The notes beneath the pieces were generated by a model. The model did not search any database. It worked only from the letters and a program-made list of their open reading frames with translations, and was not told the origin of the DNA. This document shows, in pieces, positions 7,268-16,900 of a DNA stretch of 64,000 nt (its first letter is position 1; each line of letters starts with the position of its first letter). This DNA comes from Paraplanobispora siamensis. Lineage in GTDB: Bacteria > Actinomycetota > Actinomycetes > Streptosporangiales > Streptosporangiaceae. Position numbers and translations under genes: made by a program. Location of the stretch: the NCBI RefSeq assembly GCF_016863175.1, contig NZ_BOOJ01000007.1, positions 1 through 64,000 on the forward strand. Direction: 5' to 3'.

Positions 7268-8468
7268 CGAGCCGGTTCAGCCGCTGGAAGGGCACCTCCA
7301 CGAACCGGTAGGTCACCGTCGCCACGACCAGGGTGATGAGGGTGATGGGCACCAGGTTGGCCAGGAAGTCGCCGGAGAACGGCTTCTGGTCGGTGAATCC
7401 GTACCACAGGTAGATCACCACGAACTGCCACAGGAACACGCCGTAGGAGATGCGGCCGAGGAACGCCATCACCCGGTTGCCCAGCAGGCGCACGACGGAC
7501 GAGTCCCCGGCCGGCGGCAGGGCGGCCGGGGCCAGCAGGCAGAAGGCCACGACGCTGTAGAGGAGGAGCTCGAACAGACCGGACCAGACGCCGTCGATGC
7601 CCAGGAAGCGGGTGCCGGTCACCGGGGAGGCCGCGACGGCGTAGGCCAGGGCGGCGACCAGCCACCACGAGCCGGGGGAGGCCGCGACCCCGCGGCCGAA
7701 GCGCGCGCCGGCCCCGTCCGGCCGGGCGCGCGTCCAGGCCATGACGACGGCCAGCGCCATGCCCGCGGCGAAGAAGACCAGCGAGCGCGGCAGCCACATG
7801 TTCAGGTGGGGCCGGTACTCCGGGTAGTAGGTCAGCACGGTCCACACGAAGGAGATCGCCACCAGCACGCCCAGGCAGGCCAGCAGCCGCCGGGCCCGCC
7901 CGTCGGCGTCGGCGCCGCGGCGGGCCACGAGCGCCATCCCGGCCGCCATCAGCGGGAGGGTGACGTAGAAGGCCACCTCCACCGACAGGCTCCACATCTG
8001 CGCCAGGCCCTGCGGGCCCAGGCCGTACCACCAGGGGCTGGTGTCGTAGTTCTGGCTCAGAGTGAGCAGCGTCACCCAGGTCCAGGCGTCGGACAGGTGG
8101 TCGCGCGACCAGACCAGCATGGCGACGACGACCACCAGCCAGTAGGCGGGCAGGATGCGCAGGGCCCGGCGCCACAGGTAGGCGCGGGTGCGGGGGACCG
8201 GGTCGCCGGTCAGCACCGCGGCCGCGTAGGGGCGGTAGAGCAGGACCCCGGACAGGGCGAAGAAGATCGGCACCGCCACGTCGCCCCGGGACAGCAGGGC
8301 GCCCATGAACCCGTCCTGCAGGGCGGCTCCCGACTCGCTCGCGACATGGTAGACGAGCACGGTGAAGGAGGCGATCGCACGCACCCCGTCGAGGGCGTCC
8401 AGATGTCCGGCGGCTGCGGGAAAACCCGGCTCGACGACGGGTTTCAGCCTAGAACTTGTTTCGGTCAC
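7257..8468 (-). CDS. Membrane acyltransferase, acyltransferase-3 (OafA/YrhL) family
   Basis: This 403-residue integral membrane protein has about ten hydrophobic segments and the typical acyltransferase-3 opening 'LDALDGVRAIASFTVLVYHVAS', where the His belongs to the catalytic core. 'SLSVEVAFYVTLPLM' and 'GRISYGVFLWQF' are further family hallmarks. Members O-acylate sugars or cell-envelope glycans; the substrate cannot be read from sequence. It is divergent from the DUF3068-DprE operon, so a role in modifying an arabinan or other envelope glycan is possible but unproven. Its 3' end overlaps that of egtE by 11 nt. Confidence 0.85.
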   Translation of the reverse strand: MTETSSRLKPVVEPGFPAAAGHLDALDGVRAIASFTVLVYHVASESGAALQDGFMGALLSRGDVAVPIFFALSGVLLYRPYAAAVLTGDPVPRTRAYLWRRALRILPAYWLVVVVAMLVWSRDHLSDAWTWVTLLTLSQNYDTSPWWYGLGPQGLAQMWSLSVEVAFYVTLPLMAAGMALVARRGADADGRARRLLACLGVLVAISFVWTVLTYYPEYRPHLNMWLPRSLVFFAAGMALAVVMAWTRARPDGAGARFGRGVAASPGSWWLVAALAYAVAASPVTGTRFLGIDGVWSGLFELLLYSVVAFCLLAPAALPPAGDSSVVRLLGNRVMAFLGRISYGVFLWQFVVIYLWYGFTDQKPFSGDFLANLVPITLITLVVATVTYRFVEVPFQRLNRLVRR

Positions 8469-8589
8469 TTTTCCGCATCCCTGGTGACGTGGGTGATCGG
8501 CGTCACTAACATACTGGCGAGTAGAACGTGATTTAAGTACATTTCACCCCCCATACCCCTGCATTGCGGGAAGCTCCTCAGGAGGATCA

Positions 8590-9528
8590 ATGCGCCGAGT
8601 AGTCGGAGTTGTTCTCTTAGCCATCGGGGCATTCCTCATCGTCCTGGCGCCGCTGATGCGGTTCCAGATCGGCGGCAGTCTCATCGCGGCGCCCGCCGAC
8701 CAGTACGGGGTCAGCGAGTTGGAGGCGTCGGGAGCCCAGTACTTCAGCATCAAGGACCTCAAGGTGCTGACGGGTGACCTCGGCATCACGGTGACCACCC
8801 GTGGAGACGTTTCGCAGGCCCAGGGCGACACCGTCGTCTGGGACGAGTTCACCGCGGTGAACGACGTGACCAACAACAACCCCGGCATCTCGATCACCGA
8901 GCGCCGCAGCGCCTTCGACAAGTACAGCGGCGAGGGCGTCACCTGCTGCGCGGTGAACATCGACAAGAAGCCGATCAAGATCGAGGGACAGGTCTACAAG
9001 TGGCCCTTCGACGTGGAGAAGAAGACCTACAAGGTGTTCAACGCCACCGCGGCCCAGGCCTTCGACGCCAAGTTCGTCGGTGAGGACCAGGTCAACGGCG
9101 TGCCGGTCTACAAGTTCGAGCAGACCGTGCCGCCGACCAAGACGGAGACCCGCTCGGTCCCCGCGTCGGTGATGGGGGTGACCGACGCGACCGGCGACGT
9201 CCAGGTGGACCGCGTCTACGAGGGCAAGAACACCTACTGGATCGAGCCCACGACCGGCTCGCCCGTCAAGCAGGAGCAGCAGCGCAACGAGGTCCTGCGG
9301 ACCCAGGACGGCGCGCACAGCATCACCGCCTTCTCCGCGACCGCGCGGATGACCCCCGAGACGATCAACGGCCTGGTGTCCAACGCCACCAGCGCCAAGA
9401 ACCAGATCACCATGATCAAGGTGACGCTCCCGCTGGTCCTGCTCCTGATCGGTCTCGCCCTGCTGATCGTCGGCTTCTTCGTGCTCCGCCGCGCCGACGG
9501 CGGCCGAAGCGTCAACAGCAAGGCATGA
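8590..9528 (+). CDS. DUF3068 / PorA-family envelope protein
   Basis: This 312-residue protein has an N-terminal membrane segment ('VVGVVLLAIGAFLIVLAPL', about 5-23), a long extracytoplasmic domain and a C-terminal membrane segment ('LVLLLIGLALLIVGFFVL', about 282-299). That is the layout of the DUF3068 family, now often named PorA-like. The ectodomain has a Cys pair ('GVTCCAVN'). Function is not established for most members; they occur in actinobacteria and are thought to be envelope-linked. GGAGGATCA lies just before the ATG. The last four bases overlap the next gene (ATGA), so it is translationally coupled to the decaprenyl-phospho-arabinose genes. Confidence 0.82.
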   Translation: MRRVVGVVLLAIGAFLIVLAPLMRFQIGGSLIAAPADQYGVSELEASGAQYFSIKDLKVLTGDLGITVTTRGDVSQAQGDTVVWDEFTAVNDVTNNNPGISITERRSAFDKYSGEGVTCCAVNIDKKPIKIEGQVYKWPFDVEKKTYKVFNATAAQAFDAKFVGEDQVNGVPVYKFEQTVPPTKTETRSVPASVMGVTDATGDVQVDRVYEGKNTYWIEPTTGSPVKQEQQRNEVLRTQDGAHSITAFSATARMTPETINGLVSNATSAKNQITMIKVTLPLVLLLIGLALLIVGFFVLRRADGGRSVNSKA

Positions 9529-10454
9529 CGAGCGACGAGAAAGTGATCGCACGGCCGCCGGCGGACCCGCCGGCGGCCGTGCGGCGGTTCTCTCCCGCCG
9601 CGCTGGTGCGGGCCTGCCGTCCCCGTCAGTGGCTGAAGAACGCCCTGGTGTTCGCGGCCCCGGCGGCGGCTGGGGTGCTGGGGACGGCCGAGGGGATCAG
9701 GGGATCGCTGATCGCCTTCGTGGCCTTCTGCCTGGCGGCCGGCGGCACCTACCTGCTCAACGACGCGGCCGACGTCGAGGCCGACCGCCGGCACCCCCGC
9801 AAGCGGTTCCGCCCCATCGCGGCGGGACTGGTCCCGGTCGTGCTCGCGCGCGTCGTCGGCACCCTGCTGATCCTGCTGTCACCGGCCGTCGCCTCGCTGA
9901 CCGGCGACTGGCGGCTGCCCGCCGTGGTCGCCGGCTATCTGGCGCTGACCTTCTCCTACACCTTCTGGCTCAAGCACCAGCCGGTGGTGGACCTGGTCGC
10001 CGTCGCGGGCTGCCACGTGATCCGGGCCTACGCCGGGGCGGTCGCGGTGGACGTGCCGGTGACGAGCTGGTTCCTGGTGGTGGTCTCCCTCGGCTCGCTG
10101 CAGCTCGTGGCGGGCAAGCGGGAGGCGGAACTGCGGGCCGCGGGGGAGAACGCCAGCGGCAACTCCACGCGGGCCATCCTGGCGGCCTACAGCCCCTCCT
10201 ATCTGGCGCAGGTCCGCACGATGTCGTCGGGCGCGATGATCGTCACCTACTGCCTGTGGGCGCTCAACGACCATCCCGGGCCGTTCTACGGGCTCAGCAT
10301 CGTCCCCTTCGTGCTCATCGTGCTGCGGCACAACCTCCTGGTGGACCGGGGCATCGGGGAGGAGCCCGAGGAGCTGGCCCTGCGCGACCGGCCCATCCAG
10401 ATCTTCATCGCCATCCTGCTCGCGTTGCTCGTCACGGGGATCTACCTGACATGA
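9525..10454 (+). CDS. Decaprenyl-phosphate phosphoribosyltransferase (UbiA family)
   Basis: This 309-residue UbiA-family prenyltransferase resembles mycobacterial Rv3806c, which transfers phosphoribose from PRPP to decaprenyl phosphate. 'RPRQWLKNALVFAAP' at about 27-41 and the acidic motif 'NDAADVEADRRHP' at about 80-92 are diagnostic. Several membrane helices follow. The product is the precursor that DprE1 and DprE2 epimerise after dephosphorylation. I see no dedicated phosphatase gene in this cluster. It overlaps the DUF3068 gene by four bases and lies 22 nt before dprE1. Confidence 0.9.
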   Translation: MTSDEKVIARPPADPPAAVRRFSPAALVRACRPRQWLKNALVFAAPAAAGVLGTAEGIRGSLIAFVAFCLAAGGTYLLNDAADVEADRRHPRKRFRPIAAGLVPVVLARVVGTLLILLSPAVASLTGDWRLPAVVAGYLALTFSYTFWLKHQPVVDLVAVAGCHVIRAYAGAVAVDVPVTSWFLVVVSLGSLQLVAGKREAELRAAGENASGNSTRAILAAYSPSYLAQVRTMSSGAMIVTYCLWALNDHPGPFYGLSIVPFVLIVLRHNLLVDRGIGEEPEELALRDRPIQIFIAILLALLVTGIYLT

Positions 10455-10476
10455 CCTCTGCCGTAGTCTCACCGCT

Positions 10477-11808
10477 ATGACCTTTCTGACCGGATGGGGC
10501 AGGACCGCCCCGACGCCCGCGCGCCTGGCCAGGCCGCGCTCGGCCGAGGAGGTCGCGGAGCTGGTGCGGCGGGCGCCCGGCCGAGGCGTCGCCGCCCGCG
10601 GGCTCGGCCGCTCGTACGGCGACGCCGCGCAGAACGCCGGAGGACTGGTCGTCGACTGCACCGCGCTGATCTCCTGGTCCCTGGACGAGACCACCGGCCT
10701 GGTCACCGCCGCCGCCGGGCTCAGCCTGCACGACCTGATGGCCGCGCTGGTGCCCCGCGGCTGGTTCGTGCCGGTCACCCCCGGCACCCGGCACGTGACC
10801 GTGGGCGGGGCAGTGGCGGCCGACGTGCACGGCAAGAACCACCACGTGGACTCCTCCTTCGGCGCCCACCTGACCTCGCTGACCCTGGTCACCGCCGGAG
10901 GCGAGAGCCGGGTGCTGACCCCCGCCGACGACCTGTTCTGGGCCACGGTCGGGGGCATGGGGCTGACCGGGGTGATCACCGAGGCGGTCTTCCGGTGCAT
11001 CCCGATCGAGACCTCCCGGGTCCGGGTGGACGTCGAGCGCACCCGCGACCTCGACCACACCCTCGAGACGATGACCGCCACCGACGACCGCTACCGCTAC
11101 ACGGTCGCCTGGATCGACCTCCTGGCCCGGGGCGGCCGGATGGGCCGCAGCGTGCTGACCCGCGGCGACCACGCCTCGCGCGAGGACCTGCCGCGCGGCG
11201 CCCGGGGCGGGGACCCGCTGGCGTTCACCCCGGGGTCCCTGCTCAAGGCGCCGCCGTGGGCGCCGAACGGCCTGCTCAACCCGGTGACCGTGCGGGCCTT
11301 CAACGAGGCCTGGTACCTGAAGTCCCGGCCCGGCAGCTTCGTCCAGGGCCTGGGGCCGTTCTTCCATCCGCTCGACTTCGTCGAGGGCTGGAACCGCGTC
11401 TACGGCTCGCGGGGCTTCGTCCAGTACCAGTTCCTCGTGCCGTTCGGCGAGGAGGCGACGCTGCGGCGGATCGTGTCCCGGCTGTCGGCCGAGAACGTGG
11501 TCTCCTTCCTGACCGTGCTCAAGCGGTTCGGGCCGGGCACGCCCGGGATGCTCTCCTTCCCGGCGCCCGGCTGGACGCTGGCGCTGGACATCCCCGCCGG
11601 GCGGCGCGGCCTGGCGGAGCTGCTGCGGACCTTCGACGACTGGGTGGCCGAGGCCGGCGGGCGGATCTACCTGGCCAAGGACTCGCGGATGGCGGCCGGG
11701 ACGATGGCGGCGATGTACCCGCGGCTCGCGGAGTGGCGCAAGATCCGCGACGAGGCGGACCCGGACGGCGTCTTCCGCACGGACCTGGCCAGAAGGCTGA
11801 GCCTGTGA
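10477..11808 (+). CDS. dprE1: Decaprenylphosphoryl-beta-D-ribose oxidase DprE1
   Basis: This 443-residue FAD-dependent oxidase turns decaprenyl-phospho-ribose into the 2'-keto intermediate. The FAD-binding domain shows 'GLGRSYGDAAQNAGG' and 'HGKNHHVDSSFGAH' (His118 onward), and the C-terminal domain has 'RIYLAKDSRM', matching the catalytic Lys region of the mycobacterial enzyme. The residue aligning with Cys387 of M. tuberculosis DprE1, the covalent target of nitro-benzothiazinones, is Ala369 here ('PGWTLALDIP' versus 'PGWNICVDFP' as I recall it). It sits directly before dprE2. Confidence 0.92.
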   Translation: MTFLTGWGRTAPTPARLARPRSAEEVAELVRRAPGRGVAARGLGRSYGDAAQNAGGLVVDCTALISWSLDETTGLVTAAAGLSLHDLMAALVPRGWFVPVTPGTRHVTVGGAVAADVHGKNHHVDSSFGAHLTSLTLVTAGGESRVLTPADDLFWATVGGMGLTGVITEAVFRCIPIETSRVRVDVERTRDLDHTLETMTATDDRYRYTVAWIDLLARGGRMGRSVLTRGDHASREDLPRGARGGDPLAFTPGSLLKAPPWAPNGLLNPVTVRAFNEAWYLKSRPGSFVQGLGPFFHPLDFVEGWNRVYGSRGFVQYQFLVPFGEEATLRRIVSRLSAENVVSFLTVLKRFGPGTPGMLSFPAPGWTLALDIPAGRRGLAELLRTFDDWVAEAGGRIYLAKDSRMAAGTMAAMYPRLAEWRKIRDEADPDGVFRTDLARRLSL

Positions 11809-11850
11809 CGCCGGGCCCGGCCGTCGATGTGACGAAGAGGATGTGAGCCG

Positions 11851-12597
11851 GTGAAGAACGCCCTGGGCACGGTGGACGCCGTGCTGCTGCTCGGCGGGCG
11901 CAGTGAGATCGGGCTGGCGATCGTGGAGCGGCTGGTCCGCGACGGCGCCCGCCGCGTCGTGCTCGCCTCCCGGGACGCGACCGGCGGGGAGCCGCCGGTG
12001 ATCGGGGAGGCGGAGGTCCACCTGCTGGACTTCGACGCCTCGCGTCCCGAGACGCACGGCGAGGTGATCGACGCCGCGGTGAAGCTGGTCGGCGACCTGG
12101 ACGTGGTGATCCCGGCGTTCGGCGTCCTGGGCAGCCAGGCGGTCTACGACGCCGACCCGGTGGCCGCCGCCGAGGCGGTCGCGGTCAACTACGGCGGGCA
12201 CGTGTCGATCGGGCTGCACGCCGCCCGGCGACTGCGCGAGCAGGGGCACGGGACGATCGTGGTGCTCTCCTCGGTGGCCGGGGTGCGGGTGCGCAGGGCG
12301 AACTTCGTGTACGGCTCGGCCAAGGCGGGCCTGGACGGCTTCGCCCAGGGGCTCGGCGACGCGCTGCACGGCTCGGGCGCGCGGGTGATGGTGGTACGGC
12401 CCGGCTTCGTGATCGGGCGGATGACCGAGGGCATGACCCTCGCCCCGCTGTCCTCGACGCCCGGCCAGGTCGCCGACGCGGTGATCGCCGGGCTGCGCTC
12501 GGACGCGGAGATCGTATGGGTGCCCGGATTGCTGAAGCTGATGTTCGCGGTGATGCGCGTGCTGCCGAGAGCGATATGGCGGAAGATGCCACGCTGA
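11851..12597 (+). CDS. dprE2: Decaprenylphosphoryl-2-keto-ribose reductase DprE2 (SDR)
   Basis: This 248-residue short-chain dehydrogenase completes the epimerisation begun by DprE1, giving decaprenyl-phospho-arabinose, the donor for arabinan synthesis. The nucleotide-binding 'LLLGGRSEIGLAI' at about 14-26 matches the modified Gly motif of DprE2 rather than the standard TGxxxGxG. The catalytic pair is Tyr154/Lys158 ('YGSAK'). The GTG at 11851 is used because homology begins at the next residues. Gene order DPPR synthase-dprE1-dprE2 supports the call. Confidence 0.9.
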   Translation: MKNALGTVDAVLLLGGRSEIGLAIVERLVRDGARRVVLASRDATGGEPPVIGEAEVHLLDFDASRPETHGEVIDAAVKLVGDLDVVIPAFGVLGSQAVYDADPVAAAEAVAVNYGGHVSIGLHAARRLREQGHGTIVVLSSVAGVRVRRANFVYGSAKAGLDGFAQGLGDALHGSGARVMVVRPGFVIGRMTEGMTLAPLSSTPGQVADAVIAGLRSDAEIVWVPGLLKLMFAVMRVLPRAIWRKMPR

Positions 12598-12657
12598 ACG
12601 GAAGGTGCCGCGCTGAAACACGTTCTCGCCTATGTTACTCACTGGTACCGACGAAAT

Positions 12658-12680
12658 GTTCTAGACTAGAACGCGTTGCA
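12658..12680. promoter_or_regulatory. KstR-like operator overlapping a 15-bp palindrome
   Basis: A perfect palindrome GTTCTAG-A-CTAGAAC occupies 12658-12672. It overlaps TAGAACGCGTTGCA at 12667-12680, which fits the KstR consensus TnnAACnnGTTnnA at every fixed position. It lies 32 nt upstream of the nitronate monooxygenase ATG. KstR is the TetR-type repressor of sterol catabolism in mycobacteria and rhodococci; no kstR gene is in the window. Confidence 0.5.
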
Positions 12681-12711
12681 GTTTTCGTGGTGTCCGCCGT
12701 ACCGTGACGTT

Positions 12712-13827
12712 ATGCGGACACGTGTCACGGACATGTTCGGAATCGAATTCCCGATCTTCGCGTTCAGCCACTGCCGGGATGTCGTCGCCGCGGTCAGCCG
12801 CGCCGGCGGGATGGGCGTGCTCGGCGCCCTGTACTTCACCCCGGAAGAGCTCGAGATGGAGCTCAAGTGGATCGACGACCACGTCGACGGCCGGCCGTAC
12901 GGCGTCGACGTGGTCATGCCCGCCTCCTACGCCGGAGCCGACCTCGGCGTCGACTCCGCCGAGGACCTCGTGGGACGCCTGCAGGGGATGATCCCCGAAG
13001 GGCACCGCAAGTTCGTCGACGACCTGCTGGCCTCACACGGCGTGCCGCCGCTGTCGGACGAGACCGACGCGGGCAGGGTGCTGCTCGGCTGGACCGACGC
13101 CACCGCCCGGCCGCAGGTCGAGGTCGCGCTCAAGCACCCGATCGCGCTGCTGGCCAACGCGCTCGGCCCGCCGCCCGCCGACGTGGTCGAGATGGCCCAC
13201 GCCAAGGGCGTCAAGGTGGCGGCGCTGGCCTCCACCCCCCGGCACGCGGTCAAGCAGGTCGAGGTCGGCGTGGACGTCGTCGTCGCACAGGGCACCGAGG
13301 CGGGCGGGCACACCGGGGAGATCTCCACGATGGTGCTCATCCCGCAGGTCGTGGACGCCGTGGACGTGCCCGTGCTGGCGGCCGGGGGCATCGGCAACGG
13401 CCGGCAGATGGCGGCGGGCATGGCCCTGGGCGCCGAGGGCGTGTGGACCGGATCGATCTGGCTGACCGTGGAGGAGGCCGACACCCCGGAGATGGCCAGG
13501 CGGCGCATCCTGGAGGCCACCTCGCGCGACACGGTCCGTTCGCGCTCGTGGACCGGCAAGCCCGCCCGGCTGCTGAAGAACGAGTGGACCGACGCCTGGG
13601 AGTCGGCCGAGTCGCCGGGCACCCTGCCGATGCCGCTGCAGTTCATGCTGGTCTCGGACGCGCTGCGCAGGATCGGCCGCTCCGACGCCGCCGAGCTGGC
13701 CACCTTCCCGGCCGGCCAGATCATCGGGACCATGAACCAGGTCAAGCCGGCCAGGGACGTGGTGTTCGGCATGGTCGAGGAGTACGTCGAGGCCATGGAG
13801 CGCCTGGGCCGCCTGACCGCGGACTGA
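12712..13827 (+). CDS. Nitronate monooxygenase / 2-nitropropane-dioxygenase-like flavoprotein
   Basis: This 371-residue TIM-barrel FMN enzyme resembles mycobacterial Rv1533. Typical segments are 'FPIFAFSHCRDVVAAVSRAGGMGVLG' broken by core strands near residues 10-35, 'VAQGTEAGGHTG' near 190 with the family's conserved His, and 'VLAAGGIGNGRQMAAGMALGA' near 220. Enzymes of this fold oxidise nitronates or reduce enoyl-type substrates, and related proteins occur in steroid-ring catabolism. A KstR-like site upstream hints at a lipid or sterol role, which is inference. The ATG at 12712 starts at the family N-terminus; 12 upstream in-frame codons overlap the operator and were rejected. Confidence 0.8.
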   Translation: MRTRVTDMFGIEFPIFAFSHCRDVVAAVSRAGGMGVLGALYFTPEELEMELKWIDDHVDGRPYGVDVVMPASYAGADLGVDSAEDLVGRLQGMIPEGHRKFVDDLLASHGVPPLSDETDAGRVLLGWTDATARPQVEVALKHPIALLANALGPPPADVVEMAHAKGVKVAALASTPRHAVKQVEVGVDVVVAQGTEAGGHTGEISTMVLIPQVVDAVDVPVLAAGGIGNGRQMAAGMALGAEGVWTGSIWLTVEEADTPEMARRRILEATSRDTVRSRSWTGKPARLLKNEWTDAWESAESPGTLPMPLQFMLVSDALRRIGRSDAAELATFPAGQIIGTMNQVKPARDVVFGMVEEYVEAMERLGRLTAD

Positions 13828-13848
13828 ACTCCGGGCTCCGACCGGGCC

Positions 13849-13890
13849 CGTCAGGCCCCTCCCCGCCCTGAGGCGAGAAGGGGCCTGACG
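13849..13890. terminator. Bidirectional terminator hairpin
   Basis: A perfect 12-bp stem (13849-13860 with 13879-13890) and an 18-nt loop lie between the convergent nitronate monooxygenase and subtilase genes. It lacks a clear T-run. Confidence 0.7.
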
Positions 13891-13912
13891 GAGACAGGGC
13901 CGCTCCGGGCCG

Positions 13913-16900
13913 TTACGGGACGGCCTTGTCGGGCCGCTCCGAGATGCGCACGAAGCTGACGAGGGTGTCGCCGGTCCGCTCGGCGAAGCGCACGTTGAGC
14001 TGGCCGTCGGTGACCTTCACCGTGTACTGCCGGGTCACCGCGGTGTACGCGCCCGCCTCCAGGGCCAGGTCCAGCGCGGGGATCGCCAGCTGGCCCTCGA
14101 CGATGACGTCGAAGACGCGCCGTCCCTCACGCATGTTCCGGGTCTCGGCGAAGCCCAGCTCGACGGTGTAGGTGCCGGCGGGCACCTGGTCGAACCGGTA
14201 CTCCAGCATGCCCTCGCGCACCCGCCGGAACAGCTCCTGCTCGGTGGTGCCCGTGATCGTCCTGGTGGTGCTGTGGACCCCGGTCCCGCTGCCCACGTAA
14301 CCGTGGCCGCCCGCGCTGTAGCGCCGGTCGGGGGTCCACCGGTCGCCGACCCCGTCGACGACCGTGCGGGTGCCGCCCGCGTCGGTAGCGACCTGGTGCT
14401 TGGGCACCACGACCTTCACGACGATCTCGATCTGCGGGTTGCGGCCGCTGGCCGAGCGCACCAGAAGCCTGCCGGTGCGCACGGTGCCCGGCTGGACGCC
14501 CTCGGCGGAGGCGGTGACCCTCAGCGTCGCCGAGGAGCCCGGGCCCAGCTCGCCGGAGGCGGGCGTCACGCTCAGCCAGGACTGGGCGGGGTCGGTCACG
14601 ACGGTGTAGGCCGTGGCCGCGCCCGGGTTGCTCAGCCCGACCGTGCCGGTCCTGGCGGCCTCGGCCGGCATCACCAGGGTCAGCTCCCCGGCCGAGGCCG
14701 TCACCCGGCCGGTGGCCAGCGCGACGTCCACCCCGGTCCTGGCACCCGCGGTGACGGTGACGTCCCTGGTGAAGGTCCCGTAGTGCTCCTTGGCGACCTC
14801 GACCTGGTAGTCGCCCACCGGGATCTGCCCGATGAACGTGCCGTCCGCCCCGGTGGTGAAGGTCGCCACGTCGGCGGCCCGCCGGGTGAGCAGGGCCGTG
14901 GCCGCGCTCCGCACCGTCACCGTCGCGCCCGCCAGCGGCTCGCGGTCGTTGGCGTCGGTGACGGTGCCGGTCAGCAGCCCGTGCCGGCTGGCGGTGAAGG
15001 TCAGGCCCTGGCCCTCGCCGATCGCGGCGCTGTCGTAGGAGTACTGCAGCGCGTCGGTGCCGCCGGGACCCTCGATGCCGATCGTCGCGCCCGTCCCGGA
15101 GTCGCGCTCGCTGTCGACGCCGCGGTAGCGGTAGCCGATCGAGCCGTCCTCGCCGAGCAGCACCGAGAACGAGATCCGCTGGGCGGCGTCGGAGTAGAAC
15201 CGGGCGTTACGCCATTCGATGACGAAGGCGCGGTCGGGCGCGGTCCCGACGGTGGCGGTGTAGACGCCCGCCTGGTCGTCCAGGACCAGGTCGTCCCAGT
15301 AGGGATAGACCGCCGCGTTGGGCGCGCCGGTGGAGGGCAGCGCCCCGTTGCCCGCCGCGGTGCTGGAGGCGGCGAAGCTCACGAACCCGTTGCTGCTGAT
15401 CCAGGCGCCGGTGTGGACGCCGCCGTAGAAGGGGAAGGCGAACGGCAGCGTGACCGGCTGGGCCGCGTCGTCACCGGTGAGCGGGTGCTTCACGGTGCCC
15501 GCCGCGTACGGCTGCGCGGCGCTCGCGCAGACGTGCCCGAAGGCGTCGGTACGGCGCGGCAGCTCGATGTCCCTGGTCAGGTCGGCGCTCACGGTGATCG
15601 GCACGGTCAGGGTGTCCGCGCACCGGGAGGCCGGGGTGACCTGCAGCCGGTGGTCGCCGTGCGGCAGCGTGAGCCGGTACCGCCCGGCGTCGTCGGTGAC
15701 CCCGCTGACCGGGGTGCCCGCCGCGGCCACGGTGGCGCCCGCCTCGGGCGCGCCCGCGACGGTGACCGTCCCCGACACCGTGGCCGAGGGCAGCGCCGTC
15801 AGCGTCACGTCCCCGGTCGCCGTCTGGTCGGCCACGACGGTGACGGTCGCGGTGGCGTCGCCGTACCCGAACCTCGTGACGGTCAGCCGGTACTCTCCCG
15901 CCAGCAGGCGGGGCAGCGTGTACGTCCCGTCCGGCCCGGTGACGGCCGTACGGCTCAGCGGCCCGGTGACGGCGACCGCGGCCCCGGCCACCGGCGAGCC
16001 GCCGGAGGTGACGGTGCCCGCCAGCGTGCCGAGGGGGTCGTCGGGGGCGGCCTGCACCGCCGCGAACGCGTCGAGTCGGCCCTCGCCCCAGACGTTGTTG
16101 TCGGCGGCGGTGCCGCCGCAGCGGGTGTCCTCGACGTCGACCGCGGAGCGGTCCAGCAGCGCCCGGGTGGCGGCGACGTCGCCCTGCAGGCCGGGGGAGG
16201 CCGACCACATCAGCGCCACGGTGGCCGCCACGTGCGGGGAGGCCATCGAGGTGCCGGAGAAGGAGCCGTAGCCGCCGCCGGCCACGGCGGAGCGCACGTT
16301 GACGCCGGGCGCGGCGAGGTTGGGCTTGATCTCGCCGTTCTCACCGGCGCCCCGGGTGGAGGAGCTCCAGATGGCGTTGCCGGAGTCGAACGCCCCGGCG
16401 CTGTAACTGGAGACGTACTGCCCGGGGGAGGCGCTGGAGTTGCAGCCCGCGCCCGCCAGGTTGCCGTTGGCGAAGGCCGGGAAGATGCCCGCGGCGACCC
16501 AGGCCTCGACGACCTCCTTGTACCAGGGGTCGAACCCGGCGCCGCCCCAGGAGTTGTTGACGATGTGCGGGGCCAGGTCGGGGCGCGGGTTGCGGCCGGA
16601 CAGGTCGGTGGGCGCGAGGATCCACTGCCCGGCGGCCAGCAGTGAGGCGTCGGTGCAGGTGCTGGTCTCACAGCCCTTGGCGGCGATCCACCGCGCGCCG
16701 GGGGCGACGCCGATGACGTTGGTGCCCTCGCCGCCGACCATGGTGCCCATGGTGTGGGTGCCGTGGTCGTTGTTGTCGCAGGGCTCGGCCCGCGGGCACA
16801 CGCCCGCCGGGTCGAACCAGTTGTAGTCGTGACTGAGCGTGCCGTCGGCGTTCCTGCCGCGGTAACGCTCGGCCAGCGCGGGGTGGTCGAACCGTACGCC

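Noticed and set aside
8565-8589. RBS-sequestering hairpin before the DUF3068 gene (CTCCT-C-AGGAG)
   Set aside because: The arms are separated by a single base, which cannot form a hairpin loop.
14273-16645. A 790-codon plus-strand ORF opposite the subtilase gene
   Set aside because: Gly/Ala/Arg-rich shadow of the minus-strand protease, typical of high-GC codon bias; no domain is recognisable.
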